From positions 1 through 64,000 of the forward strand of contig JANINJ010000099.1 of assembly GCA_024508855.1 (NCBI GenBank): 64,000 nt of DNA, in the 5' to 3' direction. Source of the stretch: Xanthobacteraceae bacterium. Its GTDB lineage: Bacteria; Pseudomonadota; Alphaproteobacteria; Rhizobiales; Xanthobacteraceae. A program made the position numbers and the translations under genes. Position 1 is the stretch's first letter. Each line of letters opens with the position of its first letter. Of this stretch, positions 55,117-64,000 are shown piece by piece. Below the pieces are notes generated by a model, which saw only the letters and a list, made by a program, of their open reading frames with translations, did no database searches and was not told the origin of the DNA.

Positions 55117-56919
55117 TTAGGCCGATGCGGCGATGGCCGCCAGCGGCGCTGTGTCGCGATGTTGTAGGCGGAAGAAGGAAGCGTAGCGACCGCCGCGTCG
55201 TAGCAGTTCCTCGTGCCGCCCGCGCTCGACGATCTCGCCGCCTTCGACCACAAGGATAGCGTCAGAATGCATAATGGTATGCAGCCGGTGCGCAATCACG
55301 ATCGTAGTGCGATTCTGGCAAAGGTGGTTGATCGCTTCCTGCACCTGTTTCTCGGATTCGGAATCGAGCGCAGCCGTGGCCTCGTCGAGCAGGATGATCG
55401 GAGCATTCTTGATCAGCGCGCGGGCAATGGCGATGCGTTGGCGCTGGCCGCCTGACAACTGCGTGCCGTGCTCACCGACGGGGGTATCGTAGCCAAGCGG
55501 AAAGCCCATGATGAAATCGTGCGCGCAGGCCGCCTTGGCCGCTGCGACGATCTCGTCGTCGGTCGCGCCCGTTTTACCGAACGCGATGTTCTCGCGGATG
55601 GTCGCGCGGAACAGATAAACATCCTGGCCGACATAGGCGGTCTGCTGCCGTAGCGACCGGCGCGACACATTCGAGATGTTCTGGCTGTCAATGAGGATCG
55701 CGCCGTCGGTGACTTCATAAAGCCGCAGCAACAGCGCCAGCACCGTCGACTTGCCGCCGCCCGAAGGACCGACCAGCGCGGTGACCTTGCCGGGCTCCGC
55801 GACGAAGCTCATCCGGTTGAGAACCGGTTCGTTCGCGCGATAGGCGAAAGTGACATCGCGCAGTTCGACCTGGGCATTGACCAGTTTCAGTTCGGGCTTG
55901 TCTGAATCGTCCGGCTCGGTGGCGGGACTGTCGACGATCTCCAGCAGCTTGCGTGCGCCGATCAGGCTGCTGTTCAGTTCGATGTTGAGGCGAGCGAGGC
56001 GCTTCGCCGGCTCATAGGCCAGCAGAAACGCAGTGAGGAACGAAAAGAACTGGCCGGGCGTGGCGCCCATCGCCACGACGCGATAGCCGCCGTACATCAG
56101 GCCGCCGGCGATGGCGAAGCCGCCGAGCGTCTCCATCAGGGGGCTCGACCGGTTGGAGATGCGTGCCATCTTGTTGGAGTCGCGCTCGACCGCAGCGATG
56201 CTGGTATCGATCCGGTCGCGCATGGTCTGCTCGAGCGTGAAAGCCTTGACCGTGCGGATACCTTGCAGAGACTCCTGCATCGTCTCCATGATATCCGCCG
56301 TGCCATGGAATTGGCTGTGGGCGAGGCCTTTGATGCGCTTCACCAGTTTGCGCAGCACCAGCATCGCCGGCGGCGCGACCAGGAATCCGAACAGCGACAT
56401 ATACGGATCTTGCGTCACCATCACGATGACGAGTCCGATCAGCGACAGAAGATCGCGTCCGACGGCATTGATCAGGAGATTGAGGACCTGAGTGACCGAC
56501 GTCGCGCCTGCAGTCAAGCGCGCAAGAAATTCGGAGGAGTGACGTTGCGAGAAGAAACCGATGCTCTCGCTCATCAACTTGGAGAACAGCCGGCGTTGGT
56601 TGTTGGCGAGGATCGCGTTGCTGATTTGCGAGAGGATCACCGAGTGACCGTAGGTCGCCGCTCCCTTCAGCGTAAAGATGACGATGGTAACGATGGACAG
56701 CAGGAAGATGCCTTGCACGTCCTTCTCGACATAGGCCTTGTTGATCACCTTTCCGAGCAGGTAAGCCGACCCGGCCGTCGTCGCGGCTGCGACGGCCATC
56801 AACAGAAAGGCCGCCAGATAGCGCCGCCAATAGGCAGCAGCCTGTTCCATGATCAGGCGTCGAATAAGCGCGGCGGCGCCCGATGGATCGTCGGTAATCT
56901 TGCGTGGGTTGTCGGTCAT
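55117..56919 (-). CDS. MsbA-like ABC exporter (membrane domain fused to ATPase)
   Basis: A 600-residue half-transporter with six hydrophobic helices in residues about 25-310 and an ATPase with Walker A LVGPSGGGKSTVL, signature TQLSGGQRQRIAIARAL, Walker B IILLDEATAAL and VIAHRLHTI. It resembles MsbA lipid A flippases and related polysaccharide exporters, and works as a homodimer in the inner membrane. Its position beside galE and the heptose genes supports LPS or glycolipid export. ATG 56919 has GGAA before it. Confidence 0.87.
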   Translation of the reverse strand: MTDNPRKITDDPSGAAALIRRLIMEQAAAYWRRYLAAFLLMAVAAATTAGSAYLLGKVINKAYVEKDVQGIFLLSIVTIVIFTLKGAATYGHSVILSQISNAILANNQRRLFSKLMSESIGFFSQRHSSEFLARLTAGATSVTQVLNLLINAVGRDLLSLIGLVIVMVTQDPYMSLFGFLVAPPAMLVLRKLVKRIKGLAHSQFHGTADIMETMQESLQGIRTVKAFTLEQTMRDRIDTSIAAVERDSNKMARISNRSSPLMETLGGFAIAGGLMYGGYRVVAMGATPGQFFSFLTAFLLAYEPAKRLARLNIELNSSLIGARKLLEIVDSPATEPDDSDKPELKLVNAQVELRDVTFAYRANEPVLNRMSFVAEPGKVTALVGPSGGGKSTVLALLLRLYEVTDGAILIDSQNISNVSRRSLRQQTAYVGQDVYLFRATIRENIAFGKTGATDDEIVAAAKAACAHDFIMGFPLGYDTPVGEHGTQLSGGQRQRIAIARALIKNAPIILLDEATAALDSESEKQVQEAINHLCQNRTTIVIAHRLHTIMHSDAILVVEGGEIVERGRHEELLRRGGRYASFFRLQHRDTAPLAAIAASA

Positions 56920-57041
56920 CCGCGTTCCATTGACGGGGCGCGAACGGTACGGCGCGCGCGTCAGGGTTGTATGCGAAACGTCCGTCTCATTGCCTGTTAT
57001 GGGTGGCTTTTTCAAGCCAAAAGCGGCACTCGCACCGTCAA

Positions 57042-58055
57042 TTAGGCGAGTGCCGCAAGGCGTTCGCTACCGGCGCGCTCTTGCATCAGCTTGGTTTCCC
57101 ACGCCAGCGCATGCGCGGCAATGGTTTCAAGGTCATCGTATTGGGGCGTCCAGTCGAGTGTCGTCTGGATTCGTGTCGTATCCGCGATCATGGTCATGAT
57201 GTCGCCCGGCCTGCGTGGCGCGTATTTGACCGCAAACTGGCGTCCTGAAACGCGCCGCACGGCTTCGATGGTTTCCAGCACCGAATAGCCGCGGCCATAC
57301 CCGCAATTCAGCGTCGCCGATTCGCCGCCCTCGCGGAGATAGGCCAACGCGGCGCGATGCGCTTGCGCGAGGTCGCTGACGTGGATGAAATCGCGAATGC
57401 AACTTCCGTCCGGCGTGGGATAGTCGGTTCCATACACTTCAATCTGGGCTCGCTGGCCGGTGGCGGCTTCCACGGCGATCTTGAGAAGGTGCGTTGCCCC
57501 AACCGTGGCCAGACCGATGCGCGCCTGCGGATCGGCGCCTGCGACATTGAAATAACGCAGCACGACGAATTGAAGGTCATGCGCGGAAGCGACATCGTGC
57601 AGCATGATCTCGGTCATCAGCTTGGAAGACCCGTAAGGCGACAAGGGCCGGGTGGGTGCTTCTTCCGGCACCGGAACCTGATCCGGGTTGCCATAGACCG
57701 CGGCGGTCGAGGAAAAGATGAAGCGCCTGACGCCGCACCGAATAGCCACGTTCAAGAGGCTCCGCGTGGTCATCGTGTTGTTGCGATAGTAAGCCAGCGG
57801 ATCGCGCATCGACTCCGGCACCACGACGGAGCCGGCGAAATGGATGATGGCGTCTACGTTGTGGGCGGAGATGACGCCTTCGACAAGATTCTCGTCGCCG
57901 GCGTCGCCGATGAACAACGGCACGCCCTCGGGCAGGAAGTATGAAAAGCCGGTGGTGAGGTTGTCGACCACGACTACGCTTTCGCCGGCTTCCACCAGTG
58001 CCAAGACCATATGGCTTCCGATATAGCCAGCGCCGCCGGTTACGAGGACGGTCAT
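57042..58055 (-). CDS. galE: UDP-glucose 4-epimerase
   Basis: A 337-residue extended SDR with VLVTGGAGYIGSHM, the catalytic FSSTAAVYGNP and YGSSKLMTE (YxxxK), and GLATVGATHLLKIAVEAA. It interconverts UDP-glucose and UDP-galactose (or the N-acetyl forms) for LPS and polysaccharide. AGGGAAA precedes ATG 58055. It lies upstream of the exporter gene on the same strand. Confidence 0.93.
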   Translation of the reverse strand: MTVLVTGGAGYIGSHMVLALVEAGESVVVVDNLTTGFSYFLPEGVPLFIGDAGDENLVEGVISAHNVDAIIHFAGSVVVPESMRDPLAYYRNNTMTTRSLLNVAIRCGVRRFIFSSTAAVYGNPDQVPVPEEAPTRPLSPYGSSKLMTEIMLHDVASAHDLQFVVLRYFNVAGADPQARIGLATVGATHLLKIAVEAATGQRAQIEVYGTDYPTPDGSCIRDFIHVSDLAQAHRAALAYLREGGESATLNCGYGRGYSVLETIEAVRRVSGRQFAVKYAPRRPGDIMTMIADTTRIQTTLDWTPQYDDLETIAAHALAWETKLMQERAGSERLAALA

Positions 58056-58242
58056 CGTTATTTTCCCTGTTCTTCCATGCGTTCAGCCTGTAGCCGCAAG
58101 GCGACAACATTACGGTGACCGGGTACAAACAAGATATAAAACCGACCCTTGCTCGGCCCGATTTCCCATGATCCGTGCCGGGAAACGTGCTTATGGTTGC
58201 CAAAATCTCACCGCAGGCACGGAAATTCAGGCCTCACGAGCG

Positions 58243-59199
58243 ATGAACAGTATTTTGTTGGTCAAAACCTCGTCGCTTGGCGATGTCGTCCACAATATGC
58301 CGGCGGTGACCGATGTCCGCCGGCAATGGCCGCAAGCACGCATCAGTTGGCTGGTCGAGGAGACGTTTGCGCCGTTGGCGCGGTTGCATCCGGCCGTCGA
58401 CGAGGTGATCGCAGTCGCGACACGGAGGTGGCGTTCGCATCTTCTCAGTCCTGCTGTCTGGCGCGAGATTGCCTCGTTTAGACGCGGACTTCGCATGCGA
58501 AGGTTTGATCGGATCGTTGATACCCAGGGACTGATCCGCTCGTCGCTGCTGGCTGCCATGGCGCAGGGCGAGCATCATGGTTACGATGCCAGCAGCATTC
58601 GCGAGCCGCTGGCCTCGCGCTTCTACGATGTACGCCACGCGGTATCGCGCGAACTCCATGCCGTCATTCGCAATCGCACGCTCGCCGGTCTCGCGCTCGA
58701 CTATCAGCCATCGCCGACGATCGACTATGGCCTGAAGCCGACGGTGACTGCCTCAGGCGAACCGTACGCCGTGTTGCTGCACGGGACGTCGCGCGCGCGC
58801 AAGGAATGGCGCGAGTCGGATTGGATCGGGCTTGGCCAGGGGCTACGGAGGTTAGGCATTCGTGTGGTTTTGCCGTGGGGAACCGAGGCCGAGCGCATCC
58901 GCAGCGAACGCATCGCAGTCGCGATCAAAGGCAGCGAGGTACTGGCCCGGCGTCCGCTGGACCAGACCGCGCAAGTGATCGGAAACGCGGCCCTTGTGGT
59001 TGGTGTCGATACCGGACTGCTGCATCTCGCGGCGGCTTATGCGGTACCGCTGATCGGCATCTTCCTGGCCTCCGATCCGAACTTGACCGGACCGATTGGG
59101 CCGGGACCGATCAAGGTGCTAGGCGGACCCGGGCAATACCCGGCCTTCGCGCAGGTGATCGAGGTGGCGTCCGGTTTGCTGGGCGGTCAGCCGGGCTGA
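58243..59199 (+). CDS. waaC: LPS heptosyltransferase I
   Basis: A 318-residue GT9 glycosyltransferase: ILLVKTSSLGDVVHNMPAVT at the N-terminus (the WaaC signature), LLHGTSRARKEW, and VGVDTGLLHLAAAY in the C-terminal donor domain. It adds the first heptose to Kdo of the LPS core at the inner membrane face. ATG 58243 is the family start. It is divergent from galE, and its end overlaps convergent gmhB by 13 bases. Confidence 0.92.
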   Translation: MNSILLVKTSSLGDVVHNMPAVTDVRRQWPQARISWLVEETFAPLARLHPAVDEVIAVATRRWRSHLLSPAVWREIASFRRGLRMRRFDRIVDTQGLIRSSLLAAMAQGEHHGYDASSIREPLASRFYDVRHAVSRELHAVIRNRTLAGLALDYQPSPTIDYGLKPTVTASGEPYAVLLHGTSRARKEWRESDWIGLGQGLRRLGIRVVLPWGTEAERIRSERIAVAIKGSEVLARRPLDQTAQVIGNAALVVGVDTGLLHLAAAYAVPLIGIFLASDPNLTGPIGPGPIKVLGGPGQYPAFAQVIEVASGLLGGQPG

Positions 59200-59723
59200 G
59201 AAACCTTTGCCAGAACATCTTCGACGAACGCGGCGAGATCGCCTCCGGGAAACAGGAAGCCCGGTAAGCCCGCAGCAGTCGCAGCTTCGATATCCGTCGA
59301 TTTGTCGCCGATGACGAAACTTCCCTCGCGTTGCACCGGCCAATGGCGCATGAGATCGAGCAACATGCCGGGCTTGGGTTTCCGGCAATCGCACTCGCGG
59401 ACGTAGCCGGCGACCGTACCTTGCGGGTGATGCGGGCAATAGCGGATGTCATCGATCCGCGCGCCTTGCTTGCCTAGTTCGTCGCGTATCCAGTCGTGCA
59501 GGTTTCTCACCGCGTCTTCATTGAACATGCCACGTGCGACGCCGGACTGGTTCGAGAAAATGAAGACGAAATAACCGGCATCGTGGAGCCGGCAGATTGC
59601 CGGCGCGATGCCGGGCATCCAGCGGATCCGTTCACGCGTTCCGATGTAACCGTCGTCGTGGTTGATGACGCCGTCGCGGTCGAGGAATGCCGCCGGCCGC
59701 AGGATGTGTGCGTCGTCGCTCAT
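59187..59723 (-). CDS. gmhB: D-glycero-D-manno-heptose 1,7-bisphosphate 7-phosphatase
   Basis: A 178-residue HAD phosphatase with the nucleophile motif AFLDRDGVINHDDGY, IFSNQSGVARGMF, the zinc loop CPHHPQGTVAGYVRECDC (Cys and His ligands) and VIGDKSTDIEAA. This zinc loop is typical of GmhB. It removes the 7-phosphate in ADP-heptose synthesis, between the two HldE steps. Its ATG overlaps the waaF stop by four bases. Confidence 0.93.
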   Translation of the reverse strand: MSDDAHILRPAAFLDRDGVINHDDGYIGTRERIRWMPGIAPAICRLHDAGYFVFIFSNQSGVARGMFNEDAVRNLHDWIRDELGKQGARIDDIRYCPHHPQGTVAGYVRECDCRKPKPGMLLDLMRHWPVQREGSFVIGDKSTDIEAATAAGLPGFLFPGGDLAAFVEDVLAKVSQPG

Positions 59724-60787
59724 GACGAGGTTCGTGCGTCGGTGAGAACGCATCGTGCGGCGTCGATCACGTCCGCGACAGGGATGCTGCGAATGTAGGA
59801 ATCGTCATCGCGTCGGGCGATCGAGTGATACGGCATCACGGTGTTGCGGAGCGATGCCGGTTGTATCGCTGCGGCGAGCGGGTTGAGTGGTGCCCAGTGC
59901 CATGGACTGGTCGGGCCGAAGATGCCGATGGTCGGCGTACCGATGGCCGCAGCAACGTGCATCAATCCGGAATCGTTGGAGATGGCCAAACGCGCCGCGG
60001 CGATCGCGAGAAGACCCTGCCGAAGATCCGTGCCCGTGAGATCGTGAGCGCGTGAGCCGGCCGCTGCAACGATTTCGGAGGCCGCATCTTTCTCTCCGGG
60101 ACCGCCGACGATCCAAACGTCGTATCCCTCCGCAATCAAGGCTTTGGCGGCCTCGGCATAAAACGGCCAGCGTTTATGCTTGCCGACCGAACCCGGAGCG
60201 AGAGCGATTGCCGGCCCGGTGCCAAGGCCACTTGCCACGCGCCAAGGGAGTATCTCCTGCGGTGGGATCACGAGTTGCGGTACGGGCCATTGCTCCGGGC
60301 GCACCGCACCTTTGGGCAGCGCCAGCATGGCATTCTTGTCGATCAGCCGGGGCAGGGTGCGTTCGCCCCAGCGCCAGCGATTGAGCAATCCAAAGCGGAC
60401 CTCGCCGACGAAGCCCACGCGTTCCGGAATGCCTGCTAGGGCCGGTGCAATGGCCGATTTCCAGGTTCGCGGCATCACCAGCGCCGTCCCATATCCCTGC
60501 GCCCGCAATTCGGCGGCGAGCCTGATCTGGCGAGATACCGCGAGCCGGGATCGGGGCAGGTCGTGAACGATCCCGCGCCGCACCCCGGGCATGTAGTCGA
60601 CCAGCGGGGCACAAAGCGGCGTGACGAGGATATCGATCGGGCGATTGGGCCACCGTTGCTTCGCAACCCGGACCACGGTATGACCCCGCACGAAATCGCC
60701 GATCCAGTTGTAAGGCACGATCAGCAACGGCCGAGTGTCCGCTACATCGCTGGAATCGGCCGATTTGGTGAAGGAATCGATATTCAT
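59720..60787 (-). CDS. waaF: LPS heptosyltransferase II
   Basis: A 355-residue GT9 enzyme with LLIVPYNWIGDFVRGHTVVR at the N-terminus, ALAPGSVGKHKRWPFYAEAA, and SNDSGLMHVAAAIGTPTIG in the donor-binding domain. It adds the second heptose of the inner LPS core from ADP-heptose. It is divergent from hldD, with a 200-base gap (60788-60987) that shows only promoter-like space. Confidence 0.93.
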   Translation of the reverse strand: MNIDSFTKSADSSDVADTRPLLIVPYNWIGDFVRGHTVVRVAKQRWPNRPIDILVTPLCAPLVDYMPGVRRGIVHDLPRSRLAVSRQIRLAAELRAQGYGTALVMPRTWKSAIAPALAGIPERVGFVGEVRFGLLNRWRWGERTLPRLIDKNAMLALPKGAVRPEQWPVPQLVIPPQEILPWRVASGLGTGPAIALAPGSVGKHKRWPFYAEAAKALIAEGYDVWIVGGPGEKDAASEIVAAAGSRAHDLTGTDLRQGLLAIAAARLAISNDSGLMHVAAAIGTPTIGIFGPTSPWHWAPLNPLAAAIQPASLRNTVMPYHSIARRDDDSYIRSIPVADVIDAARCVLTDARTSS

Positions 60788-60987
60788 TGTTTGGGCTTGT
60801 GCCGCAACCGGAGGGGTGAGCCCACAGTCGTTAGCTTCTCCCTGCGTTCAGGTAAAGCAACCGTTGGGATAGTCACGCGATCTCAATATGGGGCGCTGTG
60901 GATCGAGTTCATCATAGGGATTGGCTTGTTGACGGCAGGACTGAGGCGGTGCGTGATCGGGGCCGCGGGCGTGATCGAGGAGTTTGA

Positions 60988-61968
60988 ATGCTGCTGGTGA
61001 CCGGGGGAGCCGGGTTCATAGGGTCAAATCTCGTCGCGGCACTGAATGCCGCAGGCCGCTCCGACGTGGTTGTCTGCGACGTGCTGGGTCACGAGGGCAA
61101 GTGGCGCAATCTGGCAAAGCGGCAACTTGCGGATATCGTGCCGCCGTCCGAACTGATGAGTTGGCTGCAGGGGCGGCATCTCGATGCCATCTTCCATCTC
61201 GGCGCCATTTCCGAGACCACGGCGACCGACGGCGATCTTGTCATCGAAACCAATTTCCGTCTGTCGTCTCGCCTGCTTGATTGGTGCACCGTCAATTCGA
61301 CTCCATTCATTTACGCGTCTTCGGCGTCGACTTACGGCGACGGCGAGCAGGGTTTTCGTGATGACCAGTCGCTGTCGGCATTGCGGCAACTGCGGCCGAT
61401 GAACCTGTATGGCTGGAGCAAACACCTGTTCGATCTCGTGGTCGCCGAACGTGCCGCGCGGGGTGACCGCCTGCCGCCGCAATGGGCGGGATTGAAATTC
61501 TTCAACGTGTTTGGGCCCAACGAATATCACAAAGGCACGATGATGAGTGTGCTCGCGCGAAAGTTCGACGACGTGAAGGCGAGCCGCACCGTGCAACTGT
61601 TCAAGTCCCACCGCGACGGTATCGCCGATGGCGATCAGCGGCGTGACTTCATCTATGTCGATGACGTGGTTCGCGTCATGATCTGGCTGCTCGCAACGCC
61701 TGCGGTGAGCGGCATCTTCAACGTCGGCACCGGCCATGCCCGCAGTTTCCGCGATCTGATGTTGTCCGCATATTCTGCACTCGGCGCGGCGCCGAATATC
61801 GAATATGTCGACATGCCGGAGCAGATTCGCGGCAGTTATCAGTATTTCACCGAAAGCGATGTCGGCCGCCTTTGCGGCGCTGGCTACAATGGCGGCTTTA
61901 CCGGTCTCGAAGAGGCTGTCGGCCTCTACGTCAGGGATTTCCTCGACCAAGCCGATCGGTTTCGTTGA
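60988..61968 (+). CDS. hldD: ADP-L-glycero-D-manno-heptose 6-epimerase
   Basis: A 326-residue extended SDR: LLVTGGAGFIGSNLVAAL, IYASSASTYGDGEQGF, NLYGWSKHLFD (YxxxK) and KFFNVFGPNEYHKGTMMS, the HldD pattern. It turns ADP-D-glycero-D-manno-heptose into the L-glycero form used by WaaC and WaaF. GAGGAG lies just before ATG 60988. hldE follows 21 bases downstream. Confidence 0.95.
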   Translation: MLLVTGGAGFIGSNLVAALNAAGRSDVVVCDVLGHEGKWRNLAKRQLADIVPPSELMSWLQGRHLDAIFHLGAISETTATDGDLVIETNFRLSSRLLDWCTVNSTPFIYASSASTYGDGEQGFRDDQSLSALRQLRPMNLYGWSKHLFDLVVAERAARGDRLPPQWAGLKFFNVFGPNEYHKGTMMSVLARKFDDVKASRTVQLFKSHRDGIADGDQRRDFIYVDDVVRVMIWLLATPAVSGIFNVGTGHARSFRDLMLSAYSALGAAPNIEYVDMPEQIRGSYQYFTESDVGRLCGAGYNGGFTGLEEAVGLYVRDFLDQADRFR

Positions 61969-61989
61969 TCAGATGAGCAGCGGATTGTG

Positions 61990-63459
61990 ATGTTCGATTT
62001 TGATGCCTTGTCGAATGCGATCAGCGGTCGGACGGTGCTTTGCATCGGCGACCTGATGCTCGACGAGTTCGTCTATGGCGAAGTGTCGCGTATCTCGCCG
62101 GAAGCGCCGGCGCCAGTGATCGCTGTCCAGCGCAGCGAATCCAACATCGGCGGTGCCGGTAACGTCGCACGCAACGTTGCCGCACTTGGTGCGCATTGCA
62201 TCTTTGTCGGTCTCGTAGGTGACGACGACACCGGCAAATCGCTGAAATCGGCGCTGATGAGCGAACCGCGCATCGAACCGGTGCTGGTTTCCGATCCGAA
62301 CCGTCCTACAACCCGCAAGGTACGCTTCGTTTCAGAGCATTTCTCGACCCACATGTTGCGGGCGGATTGGGAGCAGGCGGCACCGGCATCGAAGGAGATC
62401 GAGCAGAAGCTCCTAGACTGCATTCTCCCGTTGCTTCCGCGCGTCGATATCGTGCTGCTGTCCGATTACGCCAAGGGCGTGCTGACCCCTCGCGTCATTC
62501 GCAGCGTTATCGACGCGGCGCGAGAGCGTGGCACGCGCGTCATCGTCGATCCCAAGAATCTCAATTTCGAAATTTATCGCGGTGCGACGCTGCTGACGCC
62601 CAATCGCAAGGAATTCGCCGAGGCGACGCGCAGCCATGCCGAAAACGAGGCCGACATCTCGGGGGCGGCACAGCAGGCGATGCAGATTGCGAATTGCGAG
62701 GCGCTGCTCGTTACCCAGAGCGAGCATGGCATGACGCTCGTCCCGCGCAAAGGCACTCCGATTCATGTGCCGGCCCATCAGGTCAAGGTGCGGGACGTTT
62801 CCGGTGCGGGCGACACGGTCGCCGCGGTGATCGCTGTGCTGCTGGCTGCGGGGGCCGATTGGGAAACCGCGTTGCGATCGGCCAATGCCGCCGCGGCCGT
62901 CGCCGTCAGCAAGAAGGGCACCGCGACAGTGTCGCTTGCGGAACTGCGGCGACGGATATTGCCTGAAGCCTCGCTTGCAGCCGAAGAGAAGATCGTTCCC
63001 GCCGGTGGCGATGTGGAAACTCGAGTCCGGGAGTGGCGTGAAGAGGGATTGCGTGTCGGCTTTACTAATGGCTGCTTTGATATCCTTCATCCTGGGCATG
63101 TGAGGGTCATCACGGAAGCGCGGGCCAATTGCGATCGATTAATTGTCGGCTTGAACAGCGATGCTTCGGTGAAGCGGCTCAAGGGAGAGGGCCGCCCGGT
63201 TCAAAACGAGCGGGCGCGCGCCGAGGTGCTGGCTGCGCTTGAGGCGGTCGACCTCGTGGCGATCTTCGAAGACGATACACCGCTGGAACTCATCGTGCGG
63301 ATCAAGCCGACCGTGCTGGTGAAGGGTGGCGATTACACGCGCGAGCAAGTCGTCGGGCATGAAATCGTCGAGGCGAATGGCGGCGAAGTCGTGCTCGTCA
63401 ACATCCTGCCCGGATTCAGCACGACGTCGCTGGTCGCACGGGCTCGGGACGGCAAATGA
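61990..63459 (+). CDS. hldE: Bifunctional heptose-7-phosphate kinase / heptose-1-phosphate adenylyltransferase
   Basis: A 489-residue fusion. Residues 1-320 are a ribokinase-type kinase ([17 protein letters not shown] and [16 protein letters not shown] with the catalytic Asp), and residues about 345-489 a nucleotidyltransferase ([20 protein letters not shown], with HxGH). It makes heptose-1,7-bisphosphate, and after GmhB, ADP-heptose. GTG at 61987 directly before ATG 61990 is an equal start candidate. With hldD, gmhB, waaC and waaF, only gmhA is missing from the local set. Confidence 0.95.
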   Translation: MFDFDALSNAISGRTVLCIGDLMLDEFVYGEVSRISPEAPAPVIAVQRSESNIGGAGNVARNVAALGAHCIFVGLVGDDDTGKSLKSALMSEPRIEPVLVSDPNRPTTRKVRFVSEHFSTHMLRADWEQAAPASKEIEQKLLDCILPLLPRVDIVLLSDYAKGVLTPRVIRSVIDAARERGTRVIVDPKNLNFEIYRGATLLTPNRKEFAEATRSHAENEADISGAAQQAMQIANCEALLVTQSEHGMTLVPRKGTPIHVPAHQVKVRDVSGAGDTVAAVIAVLLAAGADWETALRSANAAAAVAVSKKGTATVSLAELRRRILPEASLAAEEKIVPAGGDVETRVREWREEGLRVGFTNGCFDILHPGHVRVITEARANCDRLIVGLNSDASVKRLKGEGRPVQNERARAEVLAALEAVDLVAIFEDDTPLELIVRIKPTVLVKGGDYTREQVVGHEIVEANGGEVVLVNILPGFSTTSLVARARDGK

Positions 63460-63668
63460 CGATGTCTGCCGTCGAATCGTCGTCTTGATTTGTTCCTATG
63501 AGCCTCGATCGGCTCTGCGGCGGCCCGAGCGGGTCATGTAATTGTTTGAATCAAAACGTGTTTAAGATCGCGGCACCGTCATTCGCTAGATCACCGGCCG
63601 CGTGGTAGGAAATCGCCGGGCGGAACACAGAAGCTCGCCCGATTCGATACATTTTGAGGTCTTGAGGC

Positions 63669-64000
63669 ATGAGTTTTGCGAAACCGGCATCGCACGGTGC
63701 GACGGGGCGGGATGGTACGTTGCGGGTTGGTGTCATTGGCGCGGGGGTGATGGGAAGCAATCACGGTCGCGTGTTGGCCGGTCTGCCGAATGTTGAACTG
63801 GTCGGTATCCTCGACCCGCTTCCTGAACATCGTACCCGCGCGATCGATCTGATTGGATGCCCGACATTCGCAAACCTCGATGAATTGCTCGAAAAGGGCC
63901 TTGATGCTGTAACGATTGCTGCACCAACCCATTTGCACCATGAGATATCGCTGGCGTGTATCGCGCGCGGGATCCACGTGCTGGTCGAGAAGCCGATCGC
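63669..64000 (+). CDS. Gfo/Idh/MocA-family dehydrogenase, 5' part only
   Basis: The gene runs off the window; 110 codons are present of a usual 310-350. After a 19-residue lead it reads LRVGVIGAGVMGSNHGRVLA (NAD(P)-binding), VGILDPLPEHR, and AAPTHLHHEI then VLVEKPI with the catalytic EKP. Members in this context include UDP-GlcNAc 3-dehydrogenases of amino-sugar synthesis, so another polysaccharide cluster may begin here. GAGG at nine bases precedes ATG 63669. The 209-base gap before it shows no other gene. Confidence 0.85.
   Translation, partial: MSFAKPASHGATGRDGTLRVGVIGAGVMGSNHGRVLAGLPNVELVGILDPLPEHRTRAIDLIGCPTFANLDELLEKGLDAVTIAAPTHLHHEISLACIARGIHVLVEKPI

Overview
The window is a high-GC alphaproteobacterial chromosome segment, most like the Bradyrhizobium/Rhodopseudomonas group (Nitrobacteraceae). 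The reasons are four Leu/Ile/Val-type substrate-binding proteins with two full liv-type ABC operons, a CYP199A-like P450 with its own ferredoxin (a pair known from R. palustris), several families of short palindromic intergenic repeats of the kind common in this group, and a long structured repeat near 50.8-51.4 kb that I recall from Bradyrhizobium genomes but could not check. No rRNA, tRNA, phage, transposase or CRISPR array was seen.

Layout. 1-10.6 kb: surface polysaccharide genes (WecC-type dehydrogenase, fused two-domain oxidoreductase, membrane 4,6-dehydratase, WecA-like phosphosugar transferase, AGE epimerase, GtrA-like flippase, ManC), with a secreted beta-helix protein among them. 10.6-20 kb: a seven-gene minus-strand operon (livG, acyl-CoA ligase, livH, livM, binding protein, livF, second CoA ligase-like protein) facing a Crp-type regulator; it probably imports and CoA-activates an organic or aromatic acid. 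20-24 kb: beta-helix paralog, LuxR-type regulator and small membrane protein, sharing an 18-bp palindrome about 75-80 bp before each start codon, then a PAS-GGDEF enzyme. 24-29 kb: two-domain CoA transferase, HemD-like protein, PurU, DUF2939 protein. 29-35 kb: complete liv operon and a MetE-like methyltransferase. 35-38 kb: an ECF41-type sigma factor locus with two AhpD-like proteins and an NAD(P)-binding protein; three promoter matches link them. 38-41.7 kb: lone binding protein, ferredoxin, P450 and MarR regulator. 42-46.2 kb: HTH-methyltransferase, metK, ahcY. 46.4-49.3 kb: third beta-helix paralog, small protein, cold-shock protein, DUF899 protein. 49.3-51.4 kb: an AT-rich foreign-looking gene with weak nuclease-like features, a 32-bp palindrome at its start, and a divergent consensus sigma-70 promoter running into the structured non-coding element. 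51.5-55 kb: another binding protein, a globin-coupled chemotaxis transducer lacking its haem histidine, an FAH-family hydrolase. 55-64 kb: lipid/LPS export ABC protein, galE, and the heptose core genes waaC, gmhB, waaF, hldD, hldE, ending in a truncated Gfo/Idh/MocA dehydrogenase.

The strongest candidates for something new are the divergent nuclease-like gene/structured RNA module (49.36-51.4 kb), the LuxR/beta-helix mini-regulon (20.1-22.8 kb) and the self-contained ECF41 regulon (35.2-38.1 kb). Assignments rest on reading motifs by eye; no database search or folding was possible.
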